DNA from: an uncultured Saprospiraceae bacterium | GTDB lineage: Bacteria > Bacteroidota > Bacteroidia > Chitinophagales > Saprospiraceae | NCBI GenBank assembly: GCA_938028705.1 | Contig: CALIZI010000162.1 | Location: 1-57,342 of the forward strand | Length of the DNA stretch: 57,342 nt | Direction: 5' to 3' | Position numbers and translations under genes: made by a program | Shown here: positions 40,926 to 50,169 of the stretch, piece after piece | Layout of the letters: every line of letters starts with the position of its first letter | How positions within the stretch are numbered: the first letter of the stretch is position 1 | The notes under the pieces: generated by a model | Databases searched by the model: none | What the model was told of the DNA's origin: nothing | What the model saw: the letters and a program-made list of their open reading frames with translations, nothing else

Positions 40926-43183
40926 CAATACACTTTATTTTTTTCGGGTAATAATGTCCCTTCAAATAACTCATCATGCGCCGTTGCACTCATTTCAAAT
41001 TCCAATACACCACCATTTATTATTTCTTTATGGGTAATAAATAAGCGGTTTAATGGTTTTTTATTTAATAAAATATTTTTAACATAAATATTATTTTCAG
41101 AAAAATTTTCAGTCGTAATTGTGAATGTCTTATTATCCGGCAAATGAATCTCCGAACGCTCAAACAAAGGCGCAGTCAGTAGGTACGTACCTTGCGCCGG
41201 ATTGACCGGATAAAAACCCAAAGCACTCAAAATATACCACGACGACATTTGCCCGCAATCTTCATTGCCGCAATGTCCGTTAGGTTCATTGCGGTATTGT
41301 TCGGTGAGGATTTTTCGGGTCAATTCTTGTGTTTTCGAGGGTTGGTGAATGTAATTATACAAATACGCAACGTGGTGACTCGGCTCATTGCCATGCGCGT
41401 ACTGACCAATCATTCCGGTACTAAAAATCGGCAATTTATCCCCTTCCTCTGGCGCGTAACTAAACATCGAATCCAGTTTTTGTGCAAAGCGTTTTTCGCC
41501 GCCCGTCTTTTCAATCAAAGTCCGAATATCCTGCGGCACAAACCAGTAATAATGCCAAGCATTGCTCTCGCAAAAATAGGGCGTGTATTCTTTCGCTACG
41601 AATGGCTCAATAAACGCCCCATCTTCGTTTTTGGGTTGCAACCAATAGCTTTTTTCATTGTATAGATGTTGCCAATTTTCGGAGCGTTTTAGGAAATATT
41701 CGTAGTCCGCGTCCTTGCCTAAATCTTTGGCAAACATAGCAATACACCAATCGTCGTAAGCATATTCCATTGTCTTAGAAACCGACCAATTTTCGTGATG
41801 TTCGCCTACGGGAATATAGCCCATTTTTTTGTAAATATCAATCTGTCGGTCATCTGCCATTGCGCTTGTTTTGCAGGCTTTGTAGGCGAGTTCCGCGTCC
41901 ATTTTAAAGCCCTTAAAATAGGCATCCACCACGACCGGAACGGCATGGTAGCCAATCATCATATTGGTTTCATTCCCTTGCATCGACCAGACGGGCAAGA
42001 GTCCGGTTTCGCGATAATGTGCGAGTATGGATTGGAGCATGTCTGGCACGCGGTCTTGCTGCACGATGGTATATAAAGGATGCGCCGCCCGAAAAGTATC
42101 CCACAAAGAAAAGGTATCATAACGGTCAAATCCGGTGGCGGTTTGGGTGTTGCCGTCTGCGCCTTTGTACTGTCCGGCGGGGTCGCTGAGTAGCGTGGGC
42201 GCGAGCATGGATTGATACAGCATCGTGTAGAAAATCTGTTTGTGGTCTTCGTTGGGTGTTTCAATCTTAATTCGACTGAGGTGTTTTTGCCATACGGCTT
42301 GCGCTTCTTTTTTATATTTATCAAATTCAAAATCAGGGGTTTCTGTGGTCAAAGACGCTGCTGCACCTTCCATACTTGCCGTCGAAAGCCCTGTTTTGAT
42401 GATGATTTGTTCGTTGGCTTTGGTTTCGTAATTTAGGATAATTTTGGTGTTCAAGCCGCTTACGGGGAGCGTGGTGAGGCTGTCATTTTGGTAGGCTTCG
42501 TAGCTTTTGAAGGGTTTGGAAAATTGCATTACAAAATAAATGCGTTGGTCTTTTGCCCAACCCGTTGACTTTCGATAGCCTTGTATCGTGTGGTCGTTGA
42601 CTTGCTCCATATAGGTATCAGTCGGTCTATCCCAATTCAAAGCATAGCCCAAATCAACATGAATTTGAGTCTTGTCATCTGCCGGAAAAGTGTAGCGGTG
42701 AATGCCCGTTCTTGCGGTGGCGGTCAGTTCGGCTTTGATGCCATAATCCAACAAATCCACCGAATAATATCCCGGTTGTGCTGACTCTTTTTCGTGATTA
42801 TATCTGGAAAATGGTTTAAAATTATTGGCTTCGATACGCTCCGAAAATCGGCTATTGGTCGGCATCACCAGTATATCGTACATGTCGCCCGCGCCCGTAC
42901 CCGTGAGGTGCGTATGCGAGAACCCGCTAATCATCGTATCCTGATAAAAGTAACCCGCAATCCTATCCCAACCCGGCGTGCCGATGTCGGGACTGAGTTG
43001 TACCATGCCGAAGGGGACGGTTGCGCCCGGATAGGTATTGCCCGGTCCGTCTGTGCCTATGAAGGGGTTGACGTAGGTGGTCAAGTCAGGGGGATTTGAT
43101 TGGTCATTGACTTGGTTTTTGATGGCTTGATTGCAAGAGAATAGTAAGGAGAAAGTGATGATGTATAGTGGGTGGAATTTCAT
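40925..43183 (-). CDS. GH92 family alpha-mannosidase, lipoprotein
   Basis: This 752-residue GH92 enzyme begins with a lipoprotein signal (LLFSCNQ). Family motifs: TYVNPFIGTDGPGNTYPGAT, GFSHTHLTGTGAGD, FSLWDTFRAAHP, MIGYHAVPVVVDAYFKG, SKTMEYAYDDWCIA and GNEDCGQMSSWYILSALGFY. It has GNED where the first GH92 has GNDD. It is probably surface- or periplasm-anchored and complements the soluble GH92 at 34663, with which it shares only moderate similarity. The stop codon lies at the edge of a hairpin. Confidence 0.93.
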   Translation of the reverse strand: MKFHPLYIITFSLLFSCNQAIKNQVNDQSNPPDLTTYVNPFIGTDGPGNTYPGATVPFGMVQLSPDIGTPGWDRIAGYFYQDTMISGFSHTHLTGTGAGDMYDILVMPTNSRFSERIEANNFKPFSRYNHEKESAQPGYYSVDLLDYGIKAELTATARTGIHRYTFPADDKTQIHVDLGYALNWDRPTDTYMEQVNDHTIQGYRKSTGWAKDQRIYFVMQFSKPFKSYEAYQNDSLTTLPVSGLNTKIILNYETKANEQIIIKTGLSTASMEGAAASLTTETPDFEFDKYKKEAQAVWQKHLSRIKIETPNEDHKQIFYTMLYQSMLAPTLLSDPAGQYKGADGNTQTATGFDRYDTFSLWDTFRAAHPLYTIVQQDRVPDMLQSILAHYRETGLLPVWSMQGNETNMMIGYHAVPVVVDAYFKGFKMDAELAYKACKTSAMADDRQIDIYKKMGYIPVGEHHENWSVSKTMEYAYDDWCIAMFAKDLGKDADYEYFLKRSENWQHLYNEKSYWLQPKNEDGAFIEPFVAKEYTPYFCESNAWHYYWFVPQDIRTLIEKTGGEKRFAQKLDSMFSYAPEEGDKLPIFSTGMIGQYAHGNEPSHHVAYLYNYIHQPSKTQELTRKILTEQYRNEPNGHCGNEDCGQMSSWYILSALGFYPVNPAQGTYLLTAPLFERSEIHLPDNKTFTITTENFSENNIYVKNILLNKKPLNRLFITHKEIINGGVLEFEMSATAHDELFEGTLLPEKNKVY

Positions 43184-43281
43184 TGTAATTGAATTTTTTG
43201 TATGGTAAAGTTAGGGATATTTTTACATATTAGATATGAAAATCATTAACTTTGCAGAATAGTATTGGAAGAATTGAAACA

Positions 43282-43701
43282 TCAACTGCATACCATGTCC
43301 AACACAAAAAAAGAAGTCAAAAAGCGCGTCCAAAAACTTGAATAACTCGAATCGGAATTTGTTGAAATGTATTGAACACCTAAACTTGACCCAAAATTAG
43401 ATAAACCATGCAAGGCACCGCGAGTCTCTAACTTGCCCTCAATAAAAAAACGCATGCTAAATAGTACATCATCTAAAATCGACGACTCATTGTTTTGACC
43501 CATACCAAATAGCATGGGTAGCCGTTCTCGTAACATTTTACTCTGATTATAGATAAATGTATGAGAAACATTGTATCTTCGTTTCAAGTCTTCAATCGCA
43601 CAATCACGATAGGACCGACCTAAGCCAGCTACCGCTAAATCAAGCCGGGCTGCTGCGCTGATATCCGGACGACGAATAAATAATAATCCCTGATCTGTCA
43701 A
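43282..43701 (-). pseudogene. Transposase-like remnant
   Basis: The 139-residue frame carries a helix-turn-helix-like stretch (YRDCAIEDLKRRYNVSHTFI) and FFIEGKLETRGALHGLSNFG, which resembles the N-terminal part of bacterial transposases. Neither a DDE nor an HUH catalytic centre is present, and the end looks frame-shifted. On the other strand a 16-codon frame starting MSNTKKEVKKRVQKLE is stopped by TAA at about 43344, which may be the broken start of a gene hit by this element. I am not sure of the family. Confidence 0.4.
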
Positions 43702-43790
43702 AGAACTAGATTCTTTTCTCGGAGTGAACGTATGTGTTTTGTTGGCTACCCGTCTAACGCCGGACAGGTTGATAATCAGGAAGTTACAAT

Positions 43791-43821
43791 CCCGTACCGA
43801 TAGCTATCGGTATCGGGATGA
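43791..43821. repeat. Hairpin with CCGATAGCTATCGG core
   Basis: AATCCCGTACCGATAGC and GCTATCGGTATCGGGAT pair around the palindrome CCGATAGCTATCGG. The same 14-bp word recurs at 19958 and 55732 and, changed, at 53791 and 55665, so it is a mobile hairpin motif. The rest of 43702-43978 holds no gene. Confidence 0.5.
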
Positions 43822-43978
43822 AATTCAAGTTATTATGACAACTATGGACTATGGACTCAACTATTGACTGGTAGCCGTTTTGTTTATTACCATTCTCAAA
43901 GATACATACTAAACTCTTTGGGAAGAATCTTTTTTTCATCAACTACATGGATGAACTTGTCCATTATTTCTAATTAAA

Positions 43979-44749
43979 ATGATAAAACTATCCGAAATCA
44001 GTACCCGCGCCCCTCAAGACCTCAACAAAAAAGAAATAGAAAAAAGCACCAACGATTTGTACAAGCGCATCGGAGAATTGCACGAAATGATGATGGCGGG
44101 TAAAAAGCATAGCCTGTTGGTCGTTTTTCAGGGCATGGATTCGAGTGGTAAAGACGGCTTGACGAAGCGGATTTTCCGATATTGCAGTGCCGTTGGAGTC
44201 AATGCCAAAGGCTTCAAAAAACCCACTGATGAGGAGTTTGCCCATGATTTCCTGTGGCGTGTACATAAATGTGCGCCTGCCAAAGGCACCATTCAAATTT
44301 TTAATCGTTCTCATTATGAGGATATTCTGATTCAGCGTGTACATGGTTGGATAGATGAGGAACGTGTTGATGTCCGTATCAATGCCATCAATGCCTTTGA
44401 GGAGTTGTTGCAAAAAGACAACGGCACGACGATTTTGAAATTTTATCTGCATCTTTCAGAAGAACGCCAATTGGAAAAACTGCAAGAACGCCTTGACCTG
44501 CCACGTAAAAATTATAAACACAACGACGGCGACTGGAAAGAACGCAAACTGTGGGATAAATACATGGTGTGCTACGAAGATGCCATTAACCGTTGTGATG
44601 CTGCCCCGTGGCATATTGTTCCGGCAGACCAGCGTTGGTATCGGAATTATCATGTGGCTCAAATTGTCTTGAAAACACTTGAAGATATGAATCTTACCTA
44701 TCCTTTGCTCGATAAATCAACATTGGGTGAGGGTGTTGGGGTGAGTTGA
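43979..44749 (+). CDS. Polyphosphate kinase 2 family protein
   Basis: This 256-residue PPK2 family enzyme transfers phosphate between polyphosphate and nucleotides. It has the P-loop QGMDSSGKDGLTKRIF at about residues 51-66, Walker B-like FNRSHYEDILIQRVHG and the lid lysine and arginine region PRKNYKHNDGDWKERKLWDK. Length fits the single-domain PPK2 group. Whether it favours AMP, ADP or GDP cannot be told. It is transcribed alone. Confidence 0.9.
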   Translation: MIKLSEISTRAPQDLNKKEIEKSTNDLYKRIGELHEMMMAGKKHSLLVVFQGMDSSGKDGLTKRIFRYCSAVGVNAKGFKKPTDEEFAHDFLWRVHKCAPAKGTIQIFNRSHYEDILIQRVHGWIDEERVDVRINAINAFEELLQKDNGTTILKFYLHLSEERQLEKLQERLDLPRKNYKHNDGDWKERKLWDKYMVCYEDAINRCDAAPWHIVPADQRWYRNYHVAQIVLKTLEDMNLTYPLLDKSTLGEGVGVS

Positions 44750-44786
44750 GTTGTCCATCAAAAATAGATAAGTGTTAGCATGTTTA

Positions 44787-45052
44787 GAAAAGCGGTTGAC
44801 ACTTTTATTTTTAAATTAAAATAATATAAAATATAAAAATTGTAGGACGCAATACAATTGGACTTTGGACAAAATGGGAACTAGTCTCGGCTGAGCCGAG
44901 AGGGAAATTAGGTTTAGAGCCGTAACTCATTGATAACCAATTGAATAAATTTTATTAATAAAATAAAACATGTAATTAATTATTTTTTGTAAAAACCTAA
45001 GAAAGTCTCGATAGTTATCGGGATTACCTAATTTCCTCTACCCAAAGTCTAA
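44787..45052. repeat. Partial GGTTGACACTT element and a TTGGACTTTGG element
   Basis: At 44780-44805 the sequence GCATGTTTAGAAAAGCGG matches the left end of the 269-bp element at 55585, but its right end is missing. It runs into a TTGGACTTTGGAC element (44859-45052) whose right end is CCCAAAGTCTAA. The latter shares a long AT-rich core with 57203-57342 and carries an inserted hairpin TCTCGGCTGAGCCGAGA at 44885-44901. No gene lies in 44750-45188; an end fragment of a TTTTACATTTTACA repeat follows at 45133-45170. Confidence 0.55.
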
Positions 45053-45188
45053 ACTACAAACACATTTTTTCGTATTTAATTGATTTTTAAATTATTATAA
45101 AATAAAAAAAACAAAAATACTTTATACACGTACTATCGATACTTTTACATTTTACACTCACATTTCTGTGAAATTTAAATACTGTCTG

Positions 45189-45701
45189 TCATTTATCCAA
45201 AATTAATTTTGAATACTCCTTCCCTGTTTCATGGTCTGTCAAAATTTCTTCTTTTTCAATGCCCCATTTTTGCAACAGTGCTATTGAAGGTAAATTTTCA
45301 GGACTAACTGTTGCTACAATCCTCTTTTGCCAAATGATCTGGTTTTGCTTCAATAATGATAAAACCTCTGTCATAATTCCTATCCTTCTTTCGTTTGGAT
45401 GAATCATGTAAACGATTTCTAATTCGTTTTCCTTCGTGTCTTCTGTTTCTTTCAGTTCAAGGTGACCACATAATACATCACTTTTATAGATTCCCCATAT
45501 CCAAAACCAACGGTCATCTTCTTTCTTATAAATTTCAAATATCTTTTTAAATACCTTTCTTTCCTCACACTCATTACCAGATGCCCCTCCCATAAACCGA
45601 ACCGAAGTCGGATCCAGTGACATTTCAATGAATCTATCCTCATCTTCCGGTGAATAGGGCTTTAGGGCAAAGCTTTTGGTCTCTAATTTAGGTGGATACA
45701 T
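45189..45701 (-). CDS. GNAT family acetyltransferase (RimJ/RimL-like)
   Basis: The ATG at 45701 is used; the longer frame overlaps the upstream DUF6624 gene. The 170-residue protein shows the GNAT fold of the RimJ/RimL group: an N-terminal strand with FALKPYSPEDEDRFIEM, then LEIVYMIHPNERRIGIMTE (acetyl-CoA loop, in place of the usual RxxGxG/A) and ENLPSIALLQKWGI near the end. The substrate is unknown. It begins 7 nt after the stop codon of the DUF6624 gene, so the two genes are cotranscribed. Confidence 0.82.
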   Translation of the reverse strand: MYPPKLETKSFALKPYSPEDEDRFIEMSLDPTSVRFMGGASGNECEERKVFKKIFEIYKKEDDRWFWIWGIYKSDVLCGHLELKETEDTKENELEIVYMIHPNERRIGIMTEVLSLLKQNQIIWQKRIVATVSPENLPSIALLQKWGIEKEEILTDHETGKEYSKLILDK

Positions 45702-45708
45702 CTTATTT

Positions 45709-46323
45709 TTATTTATTGACTGTTTGATGCACCCAACCGACCGTTTTTCTCCATTCGTCAAACTCCTTTTTCCTTTTTTGAAAATCTGTTGGTGGTGATT
45801 CATGCTCGTTTTTTGCCTGTCTTCTTATTTTTATGGTTTGCTCTTCGAGGGTGTTAAGTCCGATAGATTTTCTTCTTTGATTTACTCTGGACAAGTCGTC
45901 AAAGTCATTTGGACTTAATACTCCGTTTTCATCCCAATCAAATTGAGTTCCATACAACTGTCGCCTTCCTTCGAAGACCGCTACCCTATCGGTCAGGTAA
46001 GCCAAATTCTTCGGGTCTGCTTTATTTTCACCCACTGCTTTTTCTAATAGCTCCAAACACTTTTTCATAAAATCAGGTTGTCCGATAGCATGTTGTATGA
46101 CCAACCAAGCCGCTTCGCTAGCTTCTTTACCTACTTTATCAATGGTCGGATAACTGATTTTGTCAATGATATCATCTAATATCTTGGCATTCCTGTTGTG
46201 CAATTGCTCCATTTCTTTATTGTATCCCTCCGAAAGCTGCCCTTTTTTAATGAGCCTGTCTCTCAATTCCAAATCTGAATCTTTCAGTTCGATGATGCGC
46301 TTTGCGATACTTTTATAGTCCAT
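45709..46323 (-). CDS. DUF6624 family protein
   Basis: The ATG at 46323 is preferred to a TTG 15 nt upstream. The 204-residue protein shows the DUF6624 pattern: an N-terminal helix region, then WLVIQHAIGQPDFMKKCLEL, YLTDRVAVFEGRRQLYGTQF and LNTLEEQTIKIRRQAK. The family has no known function. It may act in the cytoplasm, since there is no signal peptide. It is the first gene of a two-gene unit with the acetyltransferase. Confidence 0.8.
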   Translation of the reverse strand: MDYKSIAKRIIELKDSDLELRDRLIKKGQLSEGYNKEMEQLHNRNAKILDDIIDKISYPTIDKVGKEASEAAWLVIQHAIGQPDFMKKCLELLEKAVGENKADPKNLAYLTDRVAVFEGRRQLYGTQFDWDENGVLSPNDFDDLSRVNQRRKSIGLNTLEEQTIKIRRQAKNEHESPPTDFQKRKKEFDEWRKTVGWVHQTVNK

Positions 46324-46463
46324 TTTATTATTTGTCAACCTGTGGCTTTTTTCTACTTATTTGCATTTAAAATTATATTCATATTAATTGCTTCATTTTA
46401 TCCGTTTTTTCATTTTGATGACACACAACGGAGCAACCGCAATGAACTTACATTAAACCGAGT

Positions 46464-46500
46464 TTCCCCATTTCCTAATTCCCATTTTGTCCAAAGTCCA
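46464..46500. repeat. Solo end of the TTGGACTTTGG element family
   Basis: TTCCTAATTCCCATTTTGTC followed by CAAAGTCC is the reverse complement of the left ends at 44859 and 57203. No matching left end was found, so it is a truncated copy. The rest of 46324-46664 holds no gene. Confidence 0.5.
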
Positions 46501-46664
46501 AATTGCAAAATACGTTTTTTATGGTGAATAATACAATTATGCAATCACGATATTCTTTCTGAGTTATTTCCTCCACCACCAAGTCAAAATGACTTAAAAT
46601 TAAAAAGTTTGAATGAATGGTAAGGTTTTTGGGGCAAAATATTTCCTTAAATACTAATACAAAG

Positions 46665-47045
46665 ATGCAAAAAGTAAGAGTAGATAAATGGTTGTGGAGT
46701 GTACGGATTTTCAAATCGCGTACTATGGCGACTGATGCCTGCAAATCCAATAAAGTCAAGATAGGCGAAAAATCGGTCAAGGCTTCCTACATGCTCACGC
46801 GAGGCGAGACCCTGCACGTCCGTAAAGAAGGTTATGACATGATATTCAAGGTAGTAGATTTACTAGACAAGCGCGTATCGGCTACCCTTGCCGAGCCTTG
46901 CTACGAAAACCTCACGCCACCCGAAGAAATGCAGAAATACAAAGATTGGTACATGGGCAAAGCCGCCGCCGGCACCCGCGAAAAAGGCGCAGGACGACCC
47001 ACCAAACGCGACCGCAGAACGATAGATAAATTCAAGAGAGAATAG
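46665..47045 (+). CDS. S4 domain RNA-binding protein (Hsp15-like)
   Basis: The ATG at 46665 is used. The 126-residue basic protein has an N-terminal S4 domain (VRVDKWLWSVRIFKSRTMAT), as in Hsp15/HslR, which binds stalled 50S ribosomal subunits carrying nascent chains. The C-terminus is rich in Lys and Arg (EKGAGRPTKRDRRTIDKFKR). A role in ribosome rescue under stress is inferred from the family. Confidence 0.88.
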   Translation: MQKVRVDKWLWSVRIFKSRTMATDACKSNKVKIGEKSVKASYMLTRGETLHVRKEGYDMIFKVVDLLDKRVSATLAEPCYENLTPPEEMQKYKDWYMGKAAAGTREKGAGRPTKRDRRTIDKFKRE

Positions 47046-47399
47046 TTTATAGAGTTGATAAAGTTGATAGAGTTTAAGAGTTGATAGAGTGATGAGGAAT
47101 TGCGTATTTTTGCCGTAGGCAAAACATTAGACTTGTTTGACTTTGACAATCAACAATTTAGATTAATTTTAATAAATAAATTGTAAAATAATTTTAATTA
47201 ATTTAAAAATGGCTATATTTTAGTGCGACCAATTTTTGCAAAAAAAAGAACGGTTTATATAAAATGTTTAGAATTACAAATAAAAATATTTTTAATGATT
47301 AAATTATTGATAACCAAATTTTTTAGGGTTAAATAAATCTATTAAATTAATCAACTCCATAAACTTTATAAACTCCATAAACTCCATAAACTAATCAAC
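47046..47399. repeat. Nested inverted repeats between S4 and M16 genes
   Basis: The outer arms are made of repeated GAGTTGATAAAGTTGATAGA-like words (47046-47090) and the complementary CCATAAACTTTATAAACTCC (47346-47399). Inside lies a copy of the TAGACTT element (47130-47334, with TAGACTTGTTTGACTTTGAC), which also occurs at 8222-8403. The left part of the TAGACTT copy has lost its tight partner. There is no gene in 47046-47405. Confidence 0.55.
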
Positions 47400-47405
47400 T
47401 GACAA

Positions 47406-48647
47406 ATGATACAATTCAGTCGTTTTACACTTGATAATGGTCTATGCGTATTGGTACACGAAGACCGCAGTACGCCTTTGGCAGCCTTTAATATATTGTA
47501 CAAAGTAGGTGCAAAATACGAATCGCCCGAAAAAACGGGCTTTGCCCATTTGTTTGAGCATCTGATGTTTAGCGGCTCCAAGCATGTGCCTGATTACGAC
47601 GAACCCCTCCAACGGGCAGGCGGCGACGGCAATGCCTTCACCAACAACGATGTCACCAGTTTTTACGCCACCATACCTGCACAAAATCTTGAAACCGTCT
47701 TTTGGCTCGAATCCGACCGCATGAGCCACCTCAACATCAACAGCAAGGCACTCGAAGTGCAACGCAAGGTGGTCATAGAAGAATTTAAAGAAACCTGTCT
47801 CAACCAACCTTACGGCGATGTCTGGCACCACCTTGTCAACTTGGCTTACGAGGTACATCCCTACCGTTGGCCCACCATCGGACTCACGCCCCAACACGTA
47901 GAAAGTGCCACCCTCACCGATGTAAAAGATTTTTTCCGACACTACTATCATCCGGGCAATGCCATTTTGGTCGTATCGGGCAATGTCCGGCAGGCGCAAG
48001 TCCGCGATTTGGCGCAAAAATGGTTTGGCGACATCCAAGCCCACCCGATGCCCGATACCCAAATTCCCGCAGAACCTGAACAGCACAAGCCCCATATTCA
48101 GCAAGTAGAAGCCAAGGTTCCCGCCGATGCCCTCTACCTCGCCTTCCACACCGATGCGCGGCGCAGCACGGGCTATTATCACGCCGATTTATTGTCCGAC
48201 ATCCTCAGTCGCGGACGCTCGGCACGCCTCTACCAACGCCTCCTCAAAGACCGCCGCCTGTTTTCCGAAATAGATGCCTATGTCACCGGAAACATTGACC
48301 CCGGACTACTCATCATAGAAGGCAAACCCGCCGAAGGCATCTCCCTCGAAACCGCCGAAGCCGCCGTCTGGCAAGAACTTGATTTGCTCAAAAACGACTT
48401 GGTGGAAGAACGCGAATTACAAAAAATAAAAAATAAAGTAGAGAGTTCACTCGTTTTTTCAGAGACGAATATCCTCACCAAAGCCATCAATCTGGCAATG
48501 TTTGAGGTACAAGGCGATGCCAAGCTCATCAACGGTGAGACGGATATTTATCGCAACATTACGGCTGAAAACCTGCGGACTCATGCACAGCAATTATTTA
48601 GAAAAGAAAATTGCTCGGAGTTATTTTATCGGGCGAAAAAGTCATAA
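47406..48647 (+). CDS. M16 family zinc peptidase (pitrilysin type)
   Basis: This 413-residue M16 peptidase has the inverted zinc motif H48-L-F-E51-H52 and the second glutamate region VVIEEFKETCLN near residue 128. The second half shows the C-terminal M16 fold (YHADLLSDILSRGRSARLYQ). There is no signal peptide, so it is probably cytoplasmic or exported by an unrecognised route. Bacteroidota often have M16 genes in pairs of active and inactive subunits; only one is here. It probably degrades peptides. Confidence 0.9.
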   Translation: MIQFSRFTLDNGLCVLVHEDRSTPLAAFNILYKVGAKYESPEKTGFAHLFEHLMFSGSKHVPDYDEPLQRAGGDGNAFTNNDVTSFYATIPAQNLETVFWLESDRMSHLNINSKALEVQRKVVIEEFKETCLNQPYGDVWHHLVNLAYEVHPYRWPTIGLTPQHVESATLTDVKDFFRHYYHPGNAILVVSGNVRQAQVRDLAQKWFGDIQAHPMPDTQIPAEPEQHKPHIQQVEAKVPADALYLAFHTDARRSTGYYHADLLSDILSRGRSARLYQRLLKDRRLFSEIDAYVTGNIDPGLLIIEGKPAEGISLETAEAAVWQELDLLKNDLVEERELQKIKNKVESSLVFSETNILTKAINLAMFEVQGDAKLINGETDIYRNITAENLRTHAQQLFRKENCSELFYRAKKS

Positions 48648-48667
48648 AATAAAAATAATATCTAAGC

Positions 48668-48822
48668 ACCCCGTTTACTAAACTTCAAAGAGTTTGGTAA
48701 ACGTAGGTATATCATCAAAATTTGTAATCAACTAAATATCAGTTTTTTATTAACGTTTACTAAACTTTTTAAAGTTTAGCAAACGGAGTATTTAAATTTT
48801 GTTTTAATTTTTAAAATCGAAC
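48668..48822. repeat. Partial element of the GTTTGGTAAACTT family
   Basis: Hairpin arms CCCCGTTTACTAAACTTC/GAGTTTGGTAAACG and CGTTTACTAAACTTTTTAAA/GTTTAGCAAACGG match the core of the elements at 19808 and 55585, but the GGTTGACACTT ends are missing. The following 48823-49032 has no recognised gene. Confidence 0.5.
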
Positions 48823-49032
48823 TAACGAGGTCTTTTTTATGATTAAAAAACGCCTTAGCTTGGCACTGTCGCACAATACTTCCAGCTTGTCTTGCACCTA
48901 AACGATACGACATCAGAGCATTATAGTTTTCACATACTTTTGGCGGTTCATTACCCACTCGCTAAATAGGTGGACACGCAGAATATCTCTCTTGGCATAC
49001 AAACACGTCAACAACCTTTAAGCAAAATATCC

Positions 49033-50109
49033 ATGCAACACACAACTCACTACTCATCATCCGCTACTCACTACTCACTACTCACTACTCGCTACTTATT
49101 CGTCACTCTCTACTCTCTACTCTCTACTCTCATACTATTCTCTTGCGATTTTTCTGATAAGTCCAATACTACAACAGATGAACCATTGACCATACAAGGC
49201 ACACCCGCCATTGTAGATGTTTCTCAACGTATAGAGCAAGACCCCGACAATGCGGAATTGTACGCTTTACGTGGCAAATTATTTTATGAAGAAGAACAAT
49301 ACGTGGCAGCCGTCAGCGATTTAGGGAGTGCGATTCAATTGGATTCCATGAACCTCTCATATTATCATGCACTCGCAGATGCCTATTTCGATAGCAACCA
49401 ATCCAAACCCGCATTAGCAATCCTCGAAAAAGTCCTTCAAAAAGACTCTACCCGCATCAATACCATGCTCAAATTAGCTGAAATGCAGATGATTGTCCGC
49501 CAACACGAGGCTTCATTGAGTACCGTACAAAAAATACTGGCACAAAAACCACGTCATCCCGAAGGTTTTTATGTAGCAGGTTTAAATTTTGAACATACAG
49601 GTGATACTGCCAGAGCTATCTCTTCCTTCCAAACCACCGTAGAAGAAGACCCCGACCATATAGATGCCTACCGCAAATTGGGCGCACATTTTGACAAGCG
49701 AAACAACAAACTGGCACTCAAATATCTTGATAATGCCTTACGGATTGACTCTACCGACAGAGAAGCATTGGTCAGTAAGGCTTGGTATTATCATCAAAGA
49801 AATCGTTTTGCGGAAGCTAAAAAATATTACGAAAAAGGCTCATCATTCCACCCTTTTGATGCACAAATACACCTCAACAACGGCATCCTGCACCTCGAAA
49901 TGAAAGACGGCGAAACAGCTTACGATAAATTCAATATAGCGGTAGAGGTGGACCCGCAATACGGTATAGCATATTACTACCGCGCCTTTGCCGCAGAACG
50001 TGCCGGAAAAGGCATCAAAAACACCATCAAAGACTACCAACAAGCCGCCGCACTCATGCCCGACCCGCAACGCGCCCTCGAAGCACTCTCACGATTGGGT
50101 GCGGAATAG
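49033..50109 (+). CDS. TPR-repeat lipoprotein
   Basis: The ATG at 49033 is used; a longer frame from GTG at 48970 exists. The 358-residue protein has a lipobox LILFSC near residue 38 and then about eight tetratricopeptide repeats (DNAELYALRGKLFYEEEQY, ALAILEKVLQKDS, EGFYVAGLNFEHTG). TPR domains serve protein-protein contacts, here probably in the periplasm or at the outer membrane. The signal-peptide region is encoded by heptanucleotide repeats, which is unusual and could make the gene phase-variable. The stop codon overlaps the hairpin shared with the next gene. Confidence 0.88.
   Translation: MQHTTHYSSSATHYSLLTTRYLFVTLYSLLSTLILFSCDFSDKSNTTTDEPLTIQGTPAIVDVSQRIEQDPDNAELYALRGKLFYEEEQYVAAVSDLGSAIQLDSMNLSYYHALADAYFDSNQSKPALAILEKVLQKDSTRINTMLKLAEMQMIVRQHEASLSTVQKILAQKPRHPEGFYVAGLNFEHTGDTARAISSFQTTVEEDPDHIDAYRKLGAHFDKRNNKLALKYLDNALRIDSTDREALVSKAWYYHQRNRFAEAKKYYEKGSSFHPFDAQIHLNNGILHLEMKDGETAYDKFNIAVEVDPQYGIAYYYRAFAAERAGKGIKNTIKDYQQAAALMPDPQRALEALSRLGAE
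49064..49130 (+). repeat. Heptanucleotide tandem repeats in the signal-peptide region
   Basis: CTACTCA occurs three times plus CTACTCG at 49064-49091, and CTACTCT three times at 49110-49130. The repeats lie inside codons 11-33 of the TPR lipoprotein. Because 7 is not a multiple of 3, gain or loss of one unit would shift the frame. Confidence 0.85.
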
Positions 50110-50169
50110 TACAGGCTGCTTTAGCTGCCTTGTTTTGGACTTTATTTAGGCAGCTAAAGCAGCCTGTAC
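50109..50169. terminator. Bidirectional hairpin across two stop codons
   Basis: Arms at 50109-50130 and 50148-50169 (GTACAGGCTGCTTTAGCTGC and GCAGCTAAAGCAGCCTGTAC) form a 22-bp stem with a 17-nt loop. The left arm touches the stop of the TPR gene. The right arm encodes the last residues (QYRLL) and stop of the minus-strand gene. Confidence 0.75.

Noticed and set aside
44780-44805. Complete 269-bp element copy near 44.8 kb
   Set aside because: Only the left end is present; the core and right end are replaced by another element.
47442-48182. 246-residue minus-strand ORF opposite the M16 peptidase
   Set aside because: It lies wholly inside a well-supported M16 gene with the HLFEH motif; it is a codon-bias shadow.
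48776-48958. 60-residue minus-strand ORF (GNEPPKVCENYNALMSYRLG)
   Set aside because: It begins in non-coding sequence and ends within a hairpin element; no family recognised. It could be a gene fragment, but the evidence is too thin.
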